36,869 bases of DNA from an uncultured bacterium (GCA_903919545.1 CAIXIN010000171.1:1-36869), one strand, 5' to 3'; numbered from the stretch's first letter, positions 1 to 9,036 are shown. Translations and numbers: made by a program. The notes: a model not told the origin generated them from the letters alone.

Positions 1-549
1 TATACCAGCACCTTTCATCATTCCTAAAGCAGTTTGATGAAAGAGGGTCTTATCATGACCTGGTAAATTAAAGGTGTCTACCGCATTGGCAGGGACCTTG
101 ATGGTGATTTCTTTTTGATTGGTTTGACTATAGGTTTTCATAGTCACGGCGAAATTAAGTACACAGATGTCTGTGCAGCATCCAATAACCGTGATCTCAC
201 TTAAGTCTTTGTTTTCTTTTAAGAATTTTTGAAAAGCAGGTGCGAAGAAACCGTTGGTAGTGTTCTTCTCTACTTGGATCATTTTGGATTCATAAGGTAA
301 AAGCTCATCGATCAATTCTGATTCAAGGGTTCCTTTTAAACAATGAGGAGGATAATTTTCAAATTCTAGAGCATCTAAAGTATGAGCATCTTGAAAGTAT
401 AAGACGCTTTTATCTTGAGCTAAAAATTCTTTGACGAGCTTTACGTTTTCTGGGATGATCTGCTTAATACTAGGATCAGCTAAAGGACCTTCAACGATGA
501 AACCTTTCAACATATCGATGACGATGAGAACTTCTTTTTTAGAACTCAT
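1..549 (-). CDS. Isochorismatase/nicotinamidase-family cysteine hydrolase (3' end truncated by window edge)
   Basis: My minus-strand translation from ATG at 549: MSSKKEVLIVIDMLKGFIVEGPLADPSIKQI...IQVEKNTTNGFF...ITVIGCCTDICVLNFAVTMK...; D-M-x-x-G-F and the GCCTDICV Cys motif are typical of the family. Not in the supplied ORF track because it runs off the window. Confidence 0.85.
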   Translation of the reverse strand, partial: MSSKKEVLIVIDMLKGFIVEGPLADPSIKQIIPENVKLVKEFLAQDKSVLYFQDAHTLDALEFENYPPHCLKGTLESELIDELLPYESKMIQVEKNTTNGFFAPAFQKFLKENKDLSEITVIGCCTDICVLNFAVTMKTYSQTNQKEITIKVPANAVDTFNLPGHDKTLFHQTALGMMKGAGI

Positions 550-579
550 AAGTTTACCTCTCTTTTATCTTATCACTTT

Positions 580-1578
580 TTAAGCCAAAGGTCTTTGAGG
601 TCCATTCAATCTTTTAATCAATAAACTAAAGGTCTCTTGGATATCACGAGGATGATAGTTCAAGGCTTTCTCTGCTTTTTTATGCGAGAAGATCGAATTT
701 GAAGTCAAGATCTTCAATGAATCAGCTGTATAAAGGGATAGTTTATTTCTTCGTTTATCAAGGGCCAATTTGATCGGTAAGACAGCTTTGACCAATGACA
801 CAGGTACACAGAGTCTTACCTTGGTCAAGCCTGTCAATTCATATAACATAGCCATCATCGTTTTTACACTATAGTATTTATTAGATAAGATATAGTGTTC
901 ATTGATGATTTTTTGTTTATTGATGGAGATGATGCCTAAAGCAACATCTCGTACATCGACGAAGTCATAACCACCTTTAACACCGATCTTCATAGAATTG
1001 GCTAAATAATCTTTTACCATTTGGGTCATAAAAGCATTCTTTACATCTTCATCTGAAATGATGCCTGAAGGATATACGATTGACGCTGGAAAGCCTTGAG
1101 CCATCTTATCCATCACAAATCGGGTCGCCATCGCTTTACTCTTAGAGTAATGACCAAAGACCTTATCAGGAGATATGGCTTGGGTCTCTTCGATCACAAG
1201 ACCTTTCTTTAGTTCTGGTATCGCATGAACTGAGGAAACATAGATAAAATGATCCACCTTATATTCCTCAGCCATTTCAACGATATTCTTTGTCCCTTGG
1301 ACATTGACATTATAGATCTTAGTACTAACTTTAGGATCGATGGAGATCATTCCTGCACAATGCACAACATTCCCATGAGGACCCAAGAGGTCAAATGCTT
1401 TACGTAAGGATTCCTTATCCAAGACATCTCCTCTCAATATAATCACACGGTGATCTAGGATTTCTTCTTTCTCAAAAGGCAAAAGAAAACCAATCACGCG
1501 ATCGTTGTCTTGAACCATAAGGTTAGAAAGGGTGTGCCCTAAAGAACCGGCTGCACCAGTGATTAGAAAGCTTTTCAT
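580..1578 (-). CDS. NAD-dependent epimerase/dehydratase (extended SDR)
   Basis: N-terminal FLITGAAGSLG Rossmann motif; FGHYSKSKAMA (YxxxK). Start probably at the internal Met (MKSFLITG, 1578) rather than 1590. Confidence 0.85.
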   Translation of the reverse strand: MKSFLITGAAGSLGHTLSNLMVQDNDRVIGFLLPFEKEEILDHRVIILRGDVLDKESLRKAFDLLGPHGNVVHCAGMISIDPKVSTKIYNVNVQGTKNIVEMAEEYKVDHFIYVSSVHAIPELKKGLVIEETQAISPDKVFGHYSKSKAMATRFVMDKMAQGFPASIVYPSGIISDEDVKNAFMTQMVKDYLANSMKIGVKGGYDFVDVRDVALGIISINKQKIINEHYILSNKYYSVKTMMAMLYELTGLTKVRLCVPVSLVKAVLPIKLALDKRRNKLSLYTADSLKILTSNSIFSHKKAEKALNYHPRDIQETFSLLIKRLNGPQRPLA

Positions 1579-1725
1579 ATCTAACCACATTATAGTCTAG
1601 TAATCGAAAATAATTGTGGGGAATGGTGTGAAATAAGGCTCTTGGTACTTCCTTCATTCTAGCCTTGTTTTATTGTGTATAATGAGTTTATACTAAATTG
1701 GATTAGTCGAAAGGATACACACTTT

Positions 1726-2892
1726 ATGAAAATTGCCATCGCTGGGATGGGCTACGTTGGTTTAGCCAATGGGATCTTATTGGCTCAGCACCATGAGGTT
1801 ACCATCGTTGATGTATTGAAAGAGAAAGTAGATTTGTTGAATCATAGACAATCCCCTATTTCTGATCATGAGATAGAACTTTATCTTACGAAGAAGAATC
1901 TTAATCTAAAAGCGACACTTGATCCTGAAATTGCGTATTGTAAAGCTGAATATGTCATTATCTGTACCCCTACAAACTATGATCCTGATAAAAACTTTTT
2001 TGAGACCTCCAGTGTAGAAAATGTCATAGAAACCGTGTTGAAGATTAATCCTGAAGCCATTATGGTCATCAAATCAACTGTACCTGTAGGCTACACTGAA
2101 GATACCCGTAAGAAATATAAAACAGACAAGATCATCTTCTCTCCAGAATTCTTAAGAGAAGGTAAAGCTTTGTTTGATAATCTTTATCCTTCACGCATCG
2201 TCGTAGGCGATCAAAGTCAACGTGGATCTGTATTTGCGGGACTCTTGGTAGAAGGTGCCATTAAACGAGATATACCTATCCTTTATACTGGCTCTACAGA
2301 AGCAGAAGCCATCAAATTATTCTCTAATACTTACTTAGCTTTAAGAGTTGCTTTCTTTAATGAACTAGATTCTTATGCGGAAATCAGAGAACTCAACACC
2401 AAACAGATCATCGATGGGGTCGGTCTTGATCCTCGTATAGGAACTCATTATAATAATCCTTCGTTTGGTTATGGTGGTTATTGTTTACCAAAAGACACAA
2501 AGCAGCTTTTAGCCAATTATGCGGATATTCCTCAAAACATCATGAGTGCCATCGTCGATGCGAATCGTACACGAAAAGATCATGTCGCAGAGATGATCTT
2601 AAAAAGGAAACCTCAAGTCGTAGGTATCTATCGATTAACGATGAAGACAGATTCTGATAACTTTAGACAATCCGCCATTCAAGGCATCATGAAACGCATC
2701 AAAGCCAAAGGCGTAGAAATCGTAATCTATGAACCTGCCCTTCATGAGGATAAGTTCTATAATTCTACTGTTATTAAAGACCTCAAAGAGTTCAAAGCCA
2801 TAAGCGATGTGATCGTCGCCAATAGACTCACAGATGAAATCAAAGATGTCTTGCCTAAGATATATACCCGAGATCTCTTTAGTAGAGATTAA
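1726..2892 (+). CDS. ugd: UDP-glucose 6-dehydrogenase (UDP-glucose/GDP-mannose dehydrogenase family)
   Basis: [22 protein letters not shown]-terminus, [15 protein letters not shown] catalytic Cys motif. The ORF-track start (GTG 1675) overlaps a TATAAT -10 box at 1678-1683, so 1726 is preferred. Confidence 0.9.
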   Translation: MKIAIAGMGYVGLANGILLAQHHEVTIVDVLKEKVDLLNHRQSPISDHEIELYLTKKNLNLKATLDPEIAYCKAEYVIICTPTNYDPDKNFFETSSVENVIETVLKINPEAIMVIKSTVPVGYTEDTRKKYKTDKIIFSPEFLREGKALFDNLYPSRIVVGDQSQRGSVFAGLLVEGAIKRDIPILYTGSTEAEAIKLFSNTYLALRVAFFNELDSYAEIRELNTKQIIDGVGLDPRIGTHYNNPSFGYGGYCLPKDTKQLLANYADIPQNIMSAIVDANRTRKDHVAEMILKRKPQVVGIYRLTMKTDSDNFRQSAIQGIMKRIKAKGVEIVIYEPALHEDKFYNSTVIKDLKEFKAISDVIVANRLTDEIKDVLPKIYTRDLFSRD

Positions 2893-2918
2893 AAAAACTT
2901 GTGTAAACAAGTTTTTTT
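2892..2918. terminator. Bidirectional intrinsic terminator between ugd and the transglutaminase gene
   Basis: AAAAAACTTGT-gtaa-ACAAGTTTTTTT perfect stem with A/T tracts both sides, between convergent genes. Confidence 0.8.
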
Positions 2919-4207
2919 TATTGAGTTGATGGATATAGGCTCTTATCCCAACGATGGGTTATATCGAATATCTGGGCATCTTTTACTAAGAAGAAGTCTT
3001 TATGCGTGCTGTATTTTAAGTAAAGATATTCATATAAAGGATCGAAATGGACATAATGACCATCGACTTTGACCAAGATCCAAAAATGTATGACGAAGTG
3101 GCTCTCTGCGGTAGAGGAATAACCTTCTCCTTCGACTAGGGTCATCTCAAGATCTAAAGTATCTAGAAGTAAAGCCGCCATCGCTGCGTAATGGAAACAG
3201 TGTCCTTTGAATTTTGTGAAACTGATTAAGGCATAATCATCTAGTTTATTGTAGGTATCGATGGCGTAATCATGAGATAGATCTGTTTGATAGACCATCT
3301 CATTGAGAAGCCATTCATAGATCGCACGCATCTTTTCAGTTTGGGTCATATCATCGGTTATGATTTCTGCGATGACCGCATCCACAAAGGCATCGGCCTT
3401 ATTGTTTAAAGGATTGTTAAGTGACCTCATCGTATAATAGGTACTCTCTCTAACCACATTCACATTTCGAGTTACCGACGAAGTATTACCTGCTTCATCA
3501 GTAGCACTTAAGGTCACTGGATAGACACCAATCTTTTTTAGATTCACTTGTTGATCATTGAACTCTAATGATTTGACGGCACTTTTTGCATCACTTACAT
3601 TAACCATGTCCCAATAATCAACAGTTGTTGATCCTACTAAAATATAGAGTTGACGTTCTTCTACGATCACAGGAGCGGTCTTATCGAAGACCACTTCCAC
3701 ATTGACTGGATACTCACTTGTATTCCCCGAAGTATCAGAAACCACGACGATGATCTCATGATTACCTACGGTAATTAACTTTGGTTCTGACTTAAAGCTT
3801 ATTGTCGTCTCAGATTCATCCGATGTAGAGACGATCAAGGTTTCAGGAGTCAATGTCCCATTGATCTCGATACTTACATCTTGGACAATCGCTGTAGGGG
3901 CGACTGTATCAACGATCTTAAGGGTTGAAGAATAGGTCTTGGTTCCTACTTTTACTTCGATCTCATAGGAGCCTAAATGATGGACATCGATCGAAGCAAG
4001 GTCTGTAACAAAAGTTGCTTGTGTATCTTTAGGTTCGTTGATTAAAAAATCATTAGGACTATAGTTTATTGCTTGACCTAACTCCGATTGTAGTCCTGCA
4101 TTCGCACGTATTGTTGTTAAACTAATCACCGCTAAAAGAGTGGCCCCTAAGACCACAGTTAAAATAAGGCTATTTTTAATACTCTTTCTTAATTTTCTTG
4201 GGCTCAT
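2918..4207 (-). CDS. Membrane-anchored transglutaminase-like protein with bacterial Ig-like (DUF5011-like) domains
   Basis: N-terminal TM (ILTVVLGATLLAVISL); repeats with ..DTVAPTA.., ..DKTAPVI.., DEAGNTSS; C-terminal GHCFHYAAMAALL ... SHFVIHFW ... VHFDPLYEY resembling the transglutaminase Cys-His-Asp core. Confidence 0.8.
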   Translation of the reverse strand: MSPRKLRKSIKNSLILTVVLGATLLAVISLTTIRANAGLQSELGQAINYSPNDFLINEPKDTQATFVTDLASIDVHHLGSYEIEVKVGTKTYSSTLKIVDTVAPTAIVQDVSIEINGTLTPETLIVSTSDESETTISFKSEPKLITVGNHEIIVVVSDTSGNTSEYPVNVEVVFDKTAPVIVEERQLYILVGSTTVDYWDMVNVSDAKSAVKSLEFNDQQVNLKKIGVYPVTLSATDEAGNTSSVTRNVNVVRESTYYTMRSLNNPLNNKADAFVDAVIAEIITDDMTQTEKMRAIYEWLLNEMVYQTDLSHDYAIDTYNKLDDYALISFTKFKGHCFHYAAMAALLLDTLDLEMTLVEGEGYSSTAESHFVIHFWILVKVDGHYVHFDPLYEYLYLKYSTHKDFFLVKDAQIFDITHRWDKSLYPSTQ

Positions 4208-4208
4208 T

Positions 4209-4679
4209 TTATTCAGGTCTATAATTTAAACTGATGGCACTTACCTTATCCTCAACGATTAGGAAGGTGATGTTTACTTGTCCATCGGTATAGATCACAT
4301 TTAAGATCTTAGTTGTATATTCTTCCCCATAGGCTTTTAGCACAGCTTCTTTCGTTGAACCAATCTTGATTCCTTTAGAAGTAGATAATGAGCTGTTTAA
4401 TTCAATACTCAAGATATAATCATCTGTCCCATCAGAATAGGTATATAAGGTAAAATCATCATATTCATAGACCTTATCATTACCTTTATATGCACAGCTG
4501 GTCAATTCGGTAAAAGTGACCCAATCAGGAATAGACGGTGTTGTATATTTCATTCCTGGAGTGATGGTTTTAGATTCTACAGTCAATGAAGCATCTTCCT
4601 TAGTAAAACTTACTTGAGGTTTAGCGCTACATCCCATTAAAAAGCTAAGTATAAGAAATAGTGAAATAGTTTTTTTCAT
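4209..4679 (-). CDS. Small lipoprotein of unknown function
   Basis: MKKTISLFLILSFLMGCSAKP lipobox (LMGC). Start at 4679 (MKKT) preceded by GGAG; the ORF-track start at 4709 is less likely. Confidence 0.75.
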   Translation of the reverse strand: MKKTISLFLILSFLMGCSAKPQVSFTKEDASLTVESKTITPGMKYTTPSIPDWVTFTELTSCAYKGNDKVYEYDDFTLYTYSDGTDDYILSIELNSSLSTSKGIKIGSTKEAVLKAYGEEYTTKILNVIYTDGQVNITFLIVEDKVSAISLNYRPE

Positions 4680-4686
4680 AGTGCTC

Positions 4687-4794
4687 CTAAAATCCTTGGT
4701 AGAGTACAAGGGTAGACCCTAAGATACATACTCCCAATACAATGATTATAAACTTTATTACTAAAATAAACAGACTGAATGATTTCTTTTTCAT
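4687..4794 (-). CDS. 35-aa single-TM microprotein, DltX-like (missed by the ORF track)
   Basis: My translation: MKKKSFSLFILVIKFIIIVLGVCILGSTLVLYQGF*. Begins 8 nt after the MBOAT stop with Shine-Dalgarno-like GTGAGGATAAGC-ATG; its stop is followed at once by GGAG for the next gene; ends in Y-Q-G-F-COOH like DltX-type C-termini. Confidence 0.75.
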   Translation of the reverse strand: MKKKSFSLFILVIKFIIIVLGVCILGSTLVLYQGF

Positions 4795-4802
4795 GCTTAT
4801 CC

Positions 4803-5960
4803 TCACATTCCCAATAGAGCCAAGACATCAAAACTGAAGAATAAAAAGGATAAAGCAACATAAGATAAAGTCAAGGTGATCTCAATTGCTTTCACCAAAG
4901 GCTTTTGTCTATGAGCTCTAAAGGCTTTACGACCACCCAATCTTTTTATTCTATAATCGTTGATTACTTTACTCAAAGAGACTCCAAACCCTTGTAGGAT
5001 CCCATAGATTAAGAAATTCAAAGTGGTCCCATGCCACAAACCCGCCACCAAGAAAGTAATGAAGAAAGCTATGACTTGGACTTTCTCAAGACTTAATTTC
5101 TCTGTTCTCGCAAAGATCACGACGATGGGATTGAAGACATAATTCGTTAACCATTGGGTCAAAGTCATATGCCAACGAGACCAGAAATCACTTAGATCTT
5201 GAGCCAAATAGGGTTTATTGAAGTTCTCATCGATCTTAAAGCCTGAAAGCTTTCCCATACCGATCATCACATCACAATATCCTGAGAAATTGAAATAGAT
5301 AAACAAGGCATTGGTGATCGTAAGTCCTATAAAAGATAACACATCAAAATGAGTCAATAATTGTCGATAGATACTGATCGATATCGATGAGCATAAGGCC
5401 GATAAGACAAAGATCTTGATGTAACCATTAAATACACGATGAAGTACACTTAACACATCGATCTCTTTAGGATCTTGTGGATCTTTAAGATCTTCTACGA
5501 AGGCTTCATACTTTAAGATAGGACCTGCTAAGATCGTATAGAAAGAAAGCAGATAATTGAGATAATGAACCAAGTTGATGTTTTTTTGATCCATCGATGA
5601 TCTGTTTAAGACGAAATCGATCTGTCTAAATAAGATGTAGGATAAGCCTAATAGCTTAAAAGTAAATAGATAAGGAATCCCCAATGAGGATATGATCCAA
5701 TCATAACGATTCAAATAGATAAAGCCTAAAACAAGTGCCCCGATCAATAGATGAGCTTTCTTGAGCTTAGAACTTAGAAAATAAGGAATCAAGATCCATG
5801 CGAAAGTAATGATCGCACTAAGTACTGAACTCATAGAGATTAAAATAAGACTTAAATTGATGAGTAAAAAGATCCAGTTTCTATACTTGGATTTTATACT
5901 CAATAGGAAGGGAGCTAAGAATAGGACCCCTGTGAAAATGAGCGAATTCAAAGAGATCAT
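4803..5960 (-). CDS. MBOAT-family O-acyltransferase, DltB/AlgI-like
   Basis: Multi-TM; FWSRWHMTLTQWLTNYVFNP and AGLWHGTTLNFLIYGILQG (catalytic His) motifs of MBOAT proteins. Confidence 0.93.
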   Translation of the reverse strand: MISLNSLIFTGVLFLAPFLLSIKSKYRNWIFLLINLSLILISMSSVLSAIITFAWILIPYFLSSKLKKAHLLIGALVLGFIYLNRYDWIISSLGIPYLFTFKLLGLSYILFRQIDFVLNRSSMDQKNINLVHYLNYLLSFYTILAGPILKYEAFVEDLKDPQDPKEIDVLSVLHRVFNGYIKIFVLSALCSSISISIYRQLLTHFDVLSFIGLTITNALFIYFNFSGYCDVMIGMGKLSGFKIDENFNKPYLAQDLSDFWSRWHMTLTQWLTNYVFNPIVVIFARTEKLSLEKVQVIAFFITFLVAGLWHGTTLNFLIYGILQGFGVSLSKVINDYRIKRLGGRKAFRAHRQKPLVKAIEITLTLSYVALSFLFFSFDVLALLGM

Positions 5961-6190
5961 GTGGTTTTAGATTCGATCAGTTTGATCAGGTCTCCGACTT
6001 GTTTCAGTTTGGTAACTTCGCTTACAGTAAAGCGTATCTTAAAGTGTTTTTCGATCTTGGTGACCAATTGGATATGGGTCAAAGAATCCCAATCTTCGAT
6101 GTCTTTGGCGGAAGTGGTCTCGGTGATGACCAAGGTCTTCTCATCGAAGACATCTCTAAATATTTCTTGGACTTGTTCTAAGATGTTCAT
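5957..6190 (-). CDS. Acyl carrier protein
   Basis: 77 aa, DIEDWDSLTHIQLVTKIEKHF containing the D-S-L phosphopantetheine attachment motif; 4-nt overlaps with both neighbours. Confidence 0.93.
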   Translation of the reverse strand: MNILEQVQEIFRDVFDEKTLVITETTSAKDIEDWDSLTHIQLVTKIEKHFKIRFTVSEVTKLKQVGDLIKLIESKTT

Positions 6191-7971
6191 AGGGTCTCCT
6201 TTAAAGTGATATGACTTTCTAATGGTTGTGTAGACTTTAACTCTAATTCATAAGTATTCTCTTTGATGAGAGTAAATCCCATCTTAAGATAATGTTGAGA
6301 AACCATCTCATTTTTTAAACTAGGGATATATTCTCCTATCAAGCGATCACAACCCCATACTTTAGTTTGTTGAATCAAAAGGTCTAAGGTTAAGCTTTCT
6401 ACCCCTCGATTAAGAACTCGACAACTCATGACCCAATTTTCGATGAAAGCATTTGAGCCTTGTTTCTTTAAAATTGTACAGGCGATAATCCCATAAGGAG
6501 AGAAACGATCGCTTAAGTCGACACTGATACAGGCACAATTATCATCCTTCATCATCTCGATCACATCCGCTTCAGAGACTCTTAGAGTTCTTAAATTGAA
6601 TTGATTGGATTTATTGGTCAACTGAACGAAGCGTTCGATTTGAGCAGTTCCTATTCGTCCTGCGACAGCACTCATCTCAAGAGACTTTAGATAAGCTTCA
6701 TAATCTACAAACTGTGTCTTTAAGTTTTCTCGTTCAAGATCTCCTTCTACAGCTTTGATTCTAAGTAGATCTTCTTTGGTGATCTGAGGCCAATCAAAGG
6801 CATGGGCGTGATATAAAGCACTGGAATAGAAAGAAGGATCTTCAGGGACATCGATGACTTCTACCTCAGGACAGAACTGTTTAACGATGAGACGCTCTGC
6901 AGGATTATCATCGAAGAAAACCAAGGCATCTGTTTTTACGTTGAGGCGTTCTGCGATGGTTCTTAGATTGGATGCCTTATCGTTCCAATTGGCGATAAAA
7001 CAAGCAATGTCTTGGATCTTTAAGCGCATATTAGGATGAGTAAAACCTAGTTTAGCGTTACTTTCTTCATTTTTTGAACATACAGCTAAGATGACACCTT
7101 TTTCTTTTAGACTTAGGATTGATGATTGAAAGGATAAGTAGGCTTCTCCTACCGCATTATTGGGGTCCAATTGAATGCCTTCTACCCCATCATCCCCTAT
7201 GACACCACCCCACAGGGTATTATCGAGATCCAACACAAGGACCTTACGATACGTGCCTCTTAGAGACATGATCTTACGAAGATAGATCCAAACTGTTTGA
7301 GGTAAATATTCATAGGCATAAGGCGCTTTATTGAGGAAGGTATTCGCTGGATCAAACCATTTTGATTTACCAATCTCACTAGATAAACCATTCTCATCGA
7401 TCAGATGAACTTGTTTAGGTTTATCCATCAAGGCAAGATTCAGTTTCGTTAAGAAAACTGTTTTAGAATAAGGGACGTTGATTTCTAGTTGATCTAGGGC
7501 ATTCTCTAAAGGTAAGACAAAATTGGCTTGTAGGATCACACAAGGGTTCTGTGTAAGCACAGTATCCCAAAGACTTCGATAATAGGCAGCGGTTTCCTCA
7601 ACCAAATCATCAACATATTTTGATGAATCTAAAAGTGCTGGATAACGGGTGATATCACTTGTATTAGGTAAAAGAATCAAGATCTCTGGTTGAAAGCGAT
7701 AGAGATCACTTTGTGGATTTAAGATCTCATAGCGTATACTGTCATATTCACCCTCATATAGTGAAACTTGAAAACCTTGGTTCATTAAGAAAACTTGAAG
7801 GATCTTCGTAAAGAACTGGGTATTACGTGATCCACATACCGCTACTTTAATTTTTGGGCCATTTTCTATAATTAAACCTTGTTTATCAATTCGTCTCGAC
7901 CATTTCAATAGCTCTGTATATTCTTCGTTTTGAGGCTTGAGCTCAAGCAATTGTTTTAGTAGATCATTCAT
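6187..7971 (-). CDS. FkbH-like HAD-IIIC family phosphatase with C-terminal GNAT-like domain
   Basis: KVLVLDLDNTLWGGVIGDDGVEGI (DxDxT HAD motif I in FkbH context), ALVFFDDNPAERLIVKQ, SDRFSPYGIIACTILKK. Confidence 0.92.
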   Translation of the reverse strand: MNDLLKQLLELKPQNEEYTELLKWSRRIDKQGLIIENGPKIKVAVCGSRNTQFFTKILQVFLMNQGFQVSLYEGEYDSIRYEILNPQSDLYRFQPEILILLPNTSDITRYPALLDSSKYVDDLVEETAAYYRSLWDTVLTQNPCVILQANFVLPLENALDQLEINVPYSKTVFLTKLNLALMDKPKQVHLIDENGLSSEIGKSKWFDPANTFLNKAPYAYEYLPQTVWIYLRKIMSLRGTYRKVLVLDLDNTLWGGVIGDDGVEGIQLDPNNAVGEAYLSFQSSILSLKEKGVILAVCSKNEESNAKLGFTHPNMRLKIQDIACFIANWNDKASNLRTIAERLNVKTDALVFFDDNPAERLIVKQFCPEVEVIDVPEDPSFYSSALYHAHAFDWPQITKEDLLRIKAVEGDLERENLKTQFVDYEAYLKSLEMSAVAGRIGTAQIERFVQLTNKSNQFNLRTLRVSEADVIEMMKDDNCACISVDLSDRFSPYGIIACTILKKQGSNAFIENWVMSCRVLNRGVESLTLDLLIQQTKVWGCDRLIGEYIPSLKNEMVSQHYLKMGFTLIKENTYELELKSTQPLESHITLKETL

Positions 7972-8929
7972 ACCCTAGCTCCTTGAGTTCACTTTCGATA
8001 AGTGAGGTGTATTTTAATCGAGCTTTCCCATTGAGATGGGTTGAATCAGCGAAATCACTTAAGGTATAGGTCAAACGATGATCAAGATAAGCGATTCCAT
8101 TCTCATTGAGAAAAGGAATCAAGCTTTCATCGACATAGGTATTGAATTGTTGAGCCGCAATGGAGCTTTGTAAATCAGGATGCATAAACATCAAATCTAC
8201 CACCAGATTTTTGCCTTCATAGCTCATCAGTAAGGCTTCTAATAGTGCGGTATTGTTTTGAGTGAAATCTAAAAACTTCTCTGTATTTTCGAAAGAATGA
8301 GGACTTGTCTCAAATAAGGTATCCACAGAACCTGTATCTAAGATCGTTTTAAAAGTAGTGAAAGCTTTTTCTATGGCTTTGCTTTTTAAACCATAGAATT
8401 CAGCTATTGGGCTTAAGAGATTTCGATGTACACTTAGATCTTCTTCAACTGTATAGATGTCTTGATAACTTAAAGCACTTACTAAGACTTCTATACTTAA
8501 GGCTTTCTTAGTAAACATAAGTGGACTAAGATCGATCTTGACCACATCGTTTTCTTGAACTACAACTCCTAATGTATCTAGATAAGATTTCATCACAAAC
8601 AAGGTCTGTATACTCATCGATCCTGTAGAGGCATTGATGTGTATTCGATCAAGGTGAGAATCCACGATCCCTGCCAAACTCATCGATGTGCCCATACTGA
8701 TCAAACGATGATCACCTTTGATGTCTGTAAGTGAAAAGACCTTATCTAGTCCCATTGAAGATCCAACGACTGAAGGAACGACCCAATTGTCTTTCGAAGA
8801 CAAGGATGCTTCTAAAGCTTTTTGTTCAATTTGATTTGTATAGAGAGTGCTTAATTCTGCACAAAAAAACAACAGGAAGGAACCTGAAATAAGGATGATA
8901 ACTAAAGCACTGAAGTATTTTTTTAGCAT
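7964..8929 (-). CDS. SGNH-hydrolase-like membrane-anchored protein, DltD/AlgJ-type partner of MBOAT
   Basis: N-terminal TM; LISMGTSMSLAGIVDSHL (nucleophile-Ser-like block) and C-terminal DFADSTHLNGKARLKYTSLI (D-x-x-H like); first gene of the MBOAT operon. Confidence 0.75.
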   Translation of the reverse strand: MLKKYFSALVIILISGSFLLFFCAELSTLYTNQIEQKALEASLSSKDNWVVPSVVGSSMGLDKVFSLTDIKGDHRLISMGTSMSLAGIVDSHLDRIHINASTGSMSIQTLFVMKSYLDTLGVVVQENDVVKIDLSPLMFTKKALSIEVLVSALSYQDIYTVEEDLSVHRNLLSPIAEFYGLKSKAIEKAFTTFKTILDTGSVDTLFETSPHSFENTEKFLDFTQNNTALLEALLMSYEGKNLVVDLMFMHPDLQSSIAAQQFNTYVDESLIPFLNENGIAYLDHRLTYTLSDFADSTHLNGKARLKYTSLIESELKELGYE

Positions 8930-8958
8930 GTTTCTTTCCTATACTTTTGGCTGCTTTT

Positions 8959-8995
8959 ATTATAACACAGTCACTCTATTGCCTAGTGAAGGCAA
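8959..8995 (-). promoter_or_regulatory. Putative promoter/operator of the acylation operon
   Basis: TATAAT -10 on minus strand (8959-8964); inverted repeat TTGCC-N7-GGCAA (8979-8995) lies over the expected -35 position. Confidence 0.5.
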
Positions 8996-9011
8996 ACATC
9001 TCTTTATAAAA

Positions 9012-9036
9012 ATGGAAGAAACGATGTTTCTTCCAT
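9012..9036 (-). terminator. Intrinsic terminator of the M32 carboxypeptidase gene
   Basis: GGAAGAAAC-atc-GTTTCTTCC followed on the minus strand by ATTTTTAT. Confidence 0.7.

Noticed and set aside
1635-1666. AAGGCT-N20-AGCCTT inverted repeat upstream of ugd
   Set aside because: Only 6 bp with a long loop; compatible with chance in an AT-rich spacer.
2635-2910. 91-aa ORF antisense to ugd
   Set aside because: Lies wholly opposite a well-conserved enzyme and has no recognisable domain.
4676-4861. 61-aa ORF in the track between MBOAT and lipoprotein
   Set aside because: Out of frame with, and overlapping, the better-supported 35-aa ORF (4687-4794), which has SD-like sites and a TM; codon content looks random.
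5961-6209. ORFs on plus strand opposite the ACP (5961-6209, 5999-6181)
   Set aside because: Antisense to a clear ACP with the DSL motif; no independent support.
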